DNA from: Luteolibacter flavescens
Lineage (GTDB): Bacteria; Verrucomicrobiota; Verrucomicrobiia; Verrucomicrobiales; Akkermansiaceae
DNA length: 64,000 bases
Assembly: GCF_025950085.1 (NCBI RefSeq)
Contig: NZ_JAPDDS010000001.1
Coordinates: 310,001-374,000 of the forward strand
Direction: 5' to 3'
Shown one piece after another: positions 61,001 to 64,000 of this stretch. Made by a program: the position numbers and the translations under genes. The notes beneath the pieces are model-generated. The model was given only the letters and a program-made list of their open reading frames with translations. It had not been told where the DNA came from and made no database searches. Within the stretch, counting starts at the first letter, position 1, and each line of letters begins with the position of its first letter.

Positions 61001-61188
61001 GACGTCACCGTTTCCTCCACCACCTTTGCCGAGGCACCGGGGTAGCTGGTGGTGAGGCTGATGGTGGGCGGCGCGATCTCCGGATACTGCGCGACCGGCA
61101 GCGAACGCAGCGCGAGCAAGCCCGCGAGCATGATGAACATCGACACCACCCATGCGAAGATGGGCCGCTGGATGAAAAAGAAAGGCAT
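58078..61188 (-). CDS. RND multidrug efflux transporter, AcrB/MexB-type
   Basis: The 1036-residue HAE1-type RND pump begins FFIQRPIFAWVVSMFIMLAG and carries the proton-relay Asp407-Asp408 in AIGILVDDAIVVVENVERIM, at the same numbers as AcrB. Twelve membrane segments and two large periplasmic loops are present, with the Phe-rich pocket segments typical of hydrophobic-drug pumps. It exports drugs, bile-like or other hydrophobic compounds across the envelope with a fusion protein and an outer-membrane channel; no TolC gene is seen nearby. It follows the fusion lipoprotein gene by 12 bp. Confidence 0.95.
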   Translation of the reverse strand: MPFFFIQRPIFAWVVSMFIMLAGLLALRSLPVAQYPEIAPPTISLTTSYPGASAKVVEETVTSVIEREMNGAPGLLYMSGTSDSTGAVSLKIAFRQGIDADIAAVEVQNRLSVVEQRLPEVVRRGGIRIEKAADNIQLFVSLSSSDPKYDTVALGELASSRVVDVLKRVPGVGQVQVFGAEKAMRIWPDPEKLTSLDLTADDVVNAVRSNNARVIVGDIGSHEVPANAPLSATIVTDDTLDTPEDFGEILLRTRADGSAVKLKDVARIALGGSDYLIISGVNDRAASGMGIKLAPGSNALDVVEGIKKAMAEVERFLPAGVQYEIPYDTSPFVAASIKKVVMTLFEAIGLVFIVMYLFMQNFRATLIPTLVVPIALLGTLGVMLAMGFSINVLTMFSMVLAIGILVDDAIVVVENVERIMKEEGLGPREATVKAMKQIGGAIIGITVVLVSVFIPMAFFSGAVGNIYRQFALTLSVSIAFSAFLALSLTPALCATLLKPVDHDHHERKGFFGWFNRTFDKASNRYARIVGSLIRRPLRYSVAFLAVVAATALLYMRLPTSFLPNEDQGSFIVTVGLPQGTTQTETRKVLAEINEHMLENEPVAYSFSIAGFSIFGNGPNSGMVFTTLKPWAERKDPESHVTEIVKRFNAKFGARPNGMIFGLTTPPLPELGSSTAGFDFRLQNRGGLPYTEFVAARDQLIQMAAQDPALSNVMFAGMPDTPQLKLDIDRAKAQAMGVTIDSINSTLAVMFGSDYVGDFILNGQVRRIIVQADGPSRVGIDDVKKLRVRNADGEMVQIGAFAETSWITGPPNLARYNGYPSFSLAGEAAAGRSSGEAMAAMEALVDKLPEGIGYEWSGQSYEEKMSGSQAIVLYALSILIVFLSLAALYESWSIPLSVILAVPLGILGAVAGVALRDMPNDIYFRVGLIAIIGLSAKNAILIVEVAKDLYAEGKSLFDATVEASRLRLRPIIMTSLAFGIGVIPLAFASGASSGAQNAIGTGVLGGITTATVLAVFFVPLFFVIIGRFSKKPEKMEA

Positions 61189-61200
61189 GGCAGTGGTGCG

Positions 61201-62367
61201 TTATTCGGTCTTCGCCTCGGGCTTGGTAGCAGACTCGGTGGGGGCGACCACGGCACCCACGGGCGCGTAGGCCGCATTTTCGATGATGACCCGGTCCCCG
61301 CCTTTCAGGCCGGAGGTGACGTGCCATTGGCCATCGTGCATTTCCTTGGTCTGCACGGGAGTGGCGACCACCTCGTTCTTCTCGTTCACCACCATCACCA
61401 TCGCGCCGTCATTCGTGCGCATCAGGGAGTCGCGGGGAATGAGGATGGCCTCCTTCTCCGTGGCCACGTCCATGTTCACGCGGACGTACATGCCGGGGAA
61501 AAGCTCGCGGTCCGGATTCGGCACCAGCGCGCGGAGTTGCACTGAGTCCGTGCCGGCATCGACGGCCAGGTCGGCGAAGATCAGCTTGCCTTTCCGCGGA
61601 TAGACGGAGCCATCGCCGAGGGTGATCTCCACCTCAATCTCGTCCGTCTTGTGGCCGCTCATGCTGCCATCGCGCATCGCCTTCCGCAGCGCGATGACTT
61701 CGGAGACGGGCTGGGAAAAGTTCACATAGATGGGATCGATCTGCTCCACGGTGGTGAGCAGGGTGGGGGAATCCTCGCCGACCAGCGCTCCCTCGGTGAC
61801 CTCCGCGCGGCGTGCCCGGCCATCGATGGGCGCGGTGACTGTGGCGTAGTCGAGCCGCAGCTTCGCCGTCTCGACATCGGCCTTCGCCGAGCCGATGCGG
61901 GCGAGCGCCTGCTTCTCCTCGGACTCCGCCTCGGTCATGTCGCGCGCGCTGATCGCATTGCCCGTGACCAATGCCGAGTAGCGCTGTTTCTTGTCCTGCG
62001 CGAGTGCCAGCGATGCCTCGCCTTCTTCGAGTGCTGCTGTGGCTGCATCCAGAGCGGCCTTGAAGGGTGCGGGATCGATGCGGAAAAGCGCGGTGCCCGC
62101 TTTCACTTCCTGCCCTTCTTCATACGTCCGCTCCATGACGATGCCGGGCACCCGGGCGCGGATCTCCGCTTGCCGGTAGGCTTCCAGTCGGCCAGGCTGG
62201 CTGGACTTCACGGTCACGCTCTGCGGCGTGATGGTCTTCACTGTCACCGGCATGGTCTGCGGCGCGGCCTCAGCGGCGGGCGCTTGCTCATCCTTCTTCC
62301 GGCAACTTGCCAAAGGCAGCCCGAGGGCGACGACGAGCGTGGTGAACAATAGCGGGTTCGAATTCAT
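61201..62367 (-). CDS. RND efflux periplasmic adaptor (membrane fusion lipoprotein)
   Basis: The 388-residue AcrA-type protein has a lipoprotein signal (LFTTLVVALGLPLASC), the lipoyl-like half-motifs (GRLEAYRQAEIRARVPGIVMERTYEEGQEVKAGTALFRIDP and LDYATVTAPIDGRARRAEV), a coiled coil between them (about 95-160) and a beta-barrel plus membrane-proximal domain. It docks the transporter to an outer-membrane channel. It is the first gene of the pump operon and diverges from the TetR gene over 131 bp. Confidence 0.93.
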   Translation of the reverse strand: MNSNPLLFTTLVVALGLPLASCRKKDEQAPAAEAAPQTMPVTVKTITPQSVTVKSSQPGRLEAYRQAEIRARVPGIVMERTYEEGQEVKAGTALFRIDPAPFKAALDAATAALEEGEASLALAQDKKQRYSALVTGNAISARDMTEAESEEKQALARIGSAKADVETAKLRLDYATVTAPIDGRARRAEVTEGALVGEDSPTLLTTVEQIDPIYVNFSQPVSEVIALRKAMRDGSMSGHKTDEIEVEITLGDGSVYPRKGKLIFADLAVDAGTDSVQLRALVPNPDRELFPGMYVRVNMDVATEKEAILIPRDSLMRTNDGAMVMVVNEKNEVVATPVQTKEMHDGQWHVTSGLKGGDRVIIENAAYAPVGAVVAPTESATKPEAKTE

Positions 62368-62433
62368 CGGTCAGGCGGACAGGGTTCGGGTGACGGGGCT
62401 TCTCGTAAGAGCGGCGAATTTCATCGTCAAATA

Positions 62434-62467
62434 ATAATTCGTTTGCGAATGATTAAATTCGAATTAG
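62434..62467. promoter_or_regulatory. Operator-like palindromes between pump and TetR genes
   Basis: TAATAATTCG (62434-62443), TTTG, CGAATGATTA (62448-62457): a 24-bp dyad with 9 of 10 arm pairs matching, followed directly by the perfect palindrome AATTCGAATT (62458-62467). It lies in the 131-bp divergent spacer, 32 bp before the regulator ATG and 67 bp from the pump gene ATG. Size and position are those of a TetR-family operator, expected to repress both promoters. Confidence 0.75.
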
Positions 62468-62498
62468 GATCGCTGCGCTCACTCGCAACCACTTGCCG

Positions 62499-63188
62499 AT
62501 GGCCCGTAAGACCAAAGAAGACACGCAGAAGACGATCACCGCCATCCTCGACGCCGCGGAGCAGGTCTTCTGCATTCATGGGGTGGCAAAGGCGACCATC
62601 GCGCAGATCGCCGATGCCGCGGGCGTGTCGAAGGGCGCGGTGTACGGTCACTTCGACGACAAGATCGAGGTCTGCATCGCCGTCTGCGAGCGTGGTGTCG
62701 CGGACCTGCGGCTCGCGATGTCATCGCCGGTGCCGGGCAAGCCGCTGGAGTCACTCTACCGATGGGGGATGGAGCACATGCGCCTCTTCAACGACTCGAA
62801 GTCCTACCGGAATGTCGGCGAGATCCTGTGGATGAAGTGCGAGCGCAGTCCGGAATTCGAACGCATTCACCGCATCCGTGAGATCTGGGAGGAGAAGGCT
62901 TTCCGCTTCGTGGAGAAGTGCATCCGCCGCGCCATCGCAACCGGCGACCTGCCGCCCGGCACGGATCCCGAGTTGAGCAATCTCTACCTCCACTCCGTGC
63001 TCGATGGTCTCATGGCGACCTGCTACTATACGGATCGTATTTCGCCGGACAAGATCATGGAGCACACCGGCAGGATGCTGAGGATGGGACTGCTCTCCAT
63101 CTCGCGGCTCATGTGGGACGAAGTGAATATCCCCGAGGATCGATTTTTCCAGACCCTCCGCCGCGGGAACGTCGCGCTGAAGAAATAG
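62499..63188 (+). CDS. TetR/AcrR-family transcriptional regulator
   Basis: The 229-residue protein has the TetR N-terminal HTH (TITAILDAAEQVFCIHGVAKATIAQIADAAGVSKGAVYGHFDDKIEV), followed by a helical ligand-binding domain. The ATG at 62499 gives the family-length N-terminus. It is divergent from the RND pump operon over a spacer with a palindromic operator, so it is very probably its repressor, released by a pump substrate. Confidence 0.92.
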   Translation: MARKTKEDTQKTITAILDAAEQVFCIHGVAKATIAQIADAAGVSKGAVYGHFDDKIEVCIAVCERGVADLRLAMSSPVPGKPLESLYRWGMEHMRLFNDSKSYRNVGEILWMKCERSPEFERIHRIREIWEEKAFRFVEKCIRRAIATGDLPPGTDPELSNLYLHSVLDGLMATCYYTDRISPDKIMEHTGRMLRMGLLSISRLMWDEVNIPEDRFFQTLRRGNVALKK

Positions 63189-63227
63189 ACGCCTCGACGG
63201 CACGCGAGTGTGGAAGCTTGCTTTCAG

Positions 63228-64000
63228 TCAGCCACCGCGCTGGACGGACATGAAGAAAGGCTCCATTTCCACCCACTCCTCGAATTCATCCAGCGGGATG
63301 CGAACACGGCCTCGCAAGGGATCGATGTAATGGATCTCCTCATCCGTGATCTCGAGCACGGCGATGAAGTGGCCTGCCATCTTGGTGCCTGTGCCGAGGA
63401 TGCCTGGCAGGTGCTCTCTTGAAGGCAGTCCGTCCGGAGCGAGGAATTTCACGTGGTAGCCTCGTTCCCGCAGCGCGCGGGCGAGGTGCCATGCTTCCGT
63501 GCTGCTCTGGGAACTCCACGCTTCGCGGGCGAGATCTTTTTCGGTGGCTCCTGTATCGCCGAGGAAGCGCAGGATGTTCGCAGCGCTCGCGGGGCCACAG
63601 GTGACCCCTGAACTCTGATAACAGACATCGCCATCCCAGCGCTCGTGCAGTCCTGCGAGATCGATGGGATGGACGATCGGCTTGAGGAAAGGAATGGCCA
63701 GCAAACACATGCCGCCGCTGGTCGGCAGCAGCTTGAGAAGCCCGGGCAGAACATTGCGCCAAGCCCCGGCAGCAGCACCGAAGAATGCGAGAAATCCCTC
63801 ACCGAATGGCAGCGACCGGAGCTGATAGAGCAGGGGCGGCTCCGGCAGAATGTGGAGATAGTAGAATGCAAACCACGCGCCCGGCAGGCAGAGCATGGTC
63901 AGGAGCAACGCCACGGCCGTCTGGACGGTGCGGCGACGGTCCACCGTCAATTTCCAGGCCGCCACGTGCAGCGCCACGAAGAGCAGGATCACCAAACAGA
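63228..64000 (-). CDS. Membrane protein with C39-like cysteine peptidase domain (5' end may lie outside window)
   Basis: At least 255 residues are visible; the frame stays open to the window edge, so the N-terminus is uncertain. Hydrophobic segments (VILLFVALHVAAW, TAVALLLTMLCLPGAWFAFYYL, AFFGAAAGAW) precede a papain-like peptidase domain: Gln127, Cys133 (SSGVTCGPASAANILRFLG), His209 (AGHFIAVLEI) and Asp225 (IHYIDPLRG). This is the C39/C39-like layout of double-glycine-leader proteases and related membrane-bound proteases. No bacteriocin-type ABC exporter module is seen. Confidence 0.8.
   Translation of the reverse strand, partial: CLVILLFVALHVAAWKLTVDRRRTVQTAVALLLTMLCLPGAWFAFYYLHILPEPPLLYQLRSLPFGEGFLAFFGAAAGAWRNVLPGLLKLLPTSGGMCLLAIPFLKPIVHPIDLAGLHERWDGDVCYQSSGVTCGPASAANILRFLGDTGATEKDLAREAWSSQSSTEAWHLARALRERGYHVKFLAPDGLPSREHLPGILGTGTKMAGHFIAVLEITDEEIHYIDPLRGRVRIPLDEFEEWVEMEPFFMSVQRGG

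Noticed and set aside
58615-61545. Very long plus-strand frame (about 976 codons) opposite the RND pump genes
   Set aside because: It is rich in His, Arg, Glu and Gly, as expected for the antisense of a GC-rich coding region, and has no recognisable domain; the minus-strand RND gene is certain.

Overview
The window is a GC-rich bacterial chromosome segment, densely packed with genes on both strands. I infer a Verrucomicrobiota bacterium (Luteolibacter/Haloferula-like) from recalled protein resemblance: a Reg_prop-type sensor kinase, a PEGA/sulfatase-modifying-factor Ser/Thr kinase beside an ECF sigma factor, an exosortase-type CAAX protease relative, and frequent pyrimidine-rich leaders in place of Shine-Dalgarno sites. 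No 16S rRNA is present to confirm this. No prophage, integrase, complete insertion sequence, CRISPR array or rRNA operon was seen.

Layout. 1-9.5 kb: envelope and metabolic genes (DUF5009-type acyltransferase, serine hydrolase, SulP transporter, LptF/G permease, Tat-exported M15-like peptidase, TPR protein, shortened ArgA). 9.6-13.1 kb: a two-component pair, a propeller sensor kinase and a NarL-type regulator. 13.1-18.4 kb: carbonic anhydrase, a secreted GH35 beta-galactosidase behind a non-coding region with CRP-like dyads, aroB and a DEDD exonuclease. 18.4-22.9 kb: membrane protein, then adk-fmt-hypothetical-pyrH-frr. 22.9-25.9 kb (minus): rhlE-type helicase, a toxin-antitoxin pair, ruvC, lipB. 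25.9-31.3 kb: a divergent signalling locus with a coiled-coil protein and a putative sensor-domain protein on one side, and an ECF sigma factor, a PEGA/SUMF kinase and an OsmC protein on the other.

31.6-41 kb is a respiratory complex I operon nuoG-H-I-J-K-L-M-N, preceded by a perfect 24-bp palindrome; nuoA-F are absent here and must lie elsewhere if complex I is complete. 41-49.5 kb is more mixed: tRNA-Ile(CAU), a membrane gene flanked by direct repeats, an MFS transporter coupled to a secreted clan GH-A glycosidase, an ECF sigma/anti-sigma-like/PDZ unit, a double DUF1801 protein, and an orphan HTH protein with a strong intrinsic terminator in an AT-richer island. 49.5-57.4 kb: CBS-containing family II pyrophosphatase, ZnuA-like protein, lipoprotein, aminotransferase, two intramembrane proteases, cobalamin adenosyltransferase, Smr protein, tRNA-His and rnc. 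58-63.2 kb: an RND efflux pump (inner membrane transporter and fusion lipoprotein) divergent from its TetR-type regulator with an operator-like palindrome between them. A C39-like cysteine peptidase runs off the right edge.

The best candidates for something little described are the divergent sigma/kinase/sensor locus (25.9-31.3 kb), the HTH protein with its structured surroundings (48.3-49.5 kb), and the recurrent TTTCCC/CTTCCC motif just upstream of start codons.
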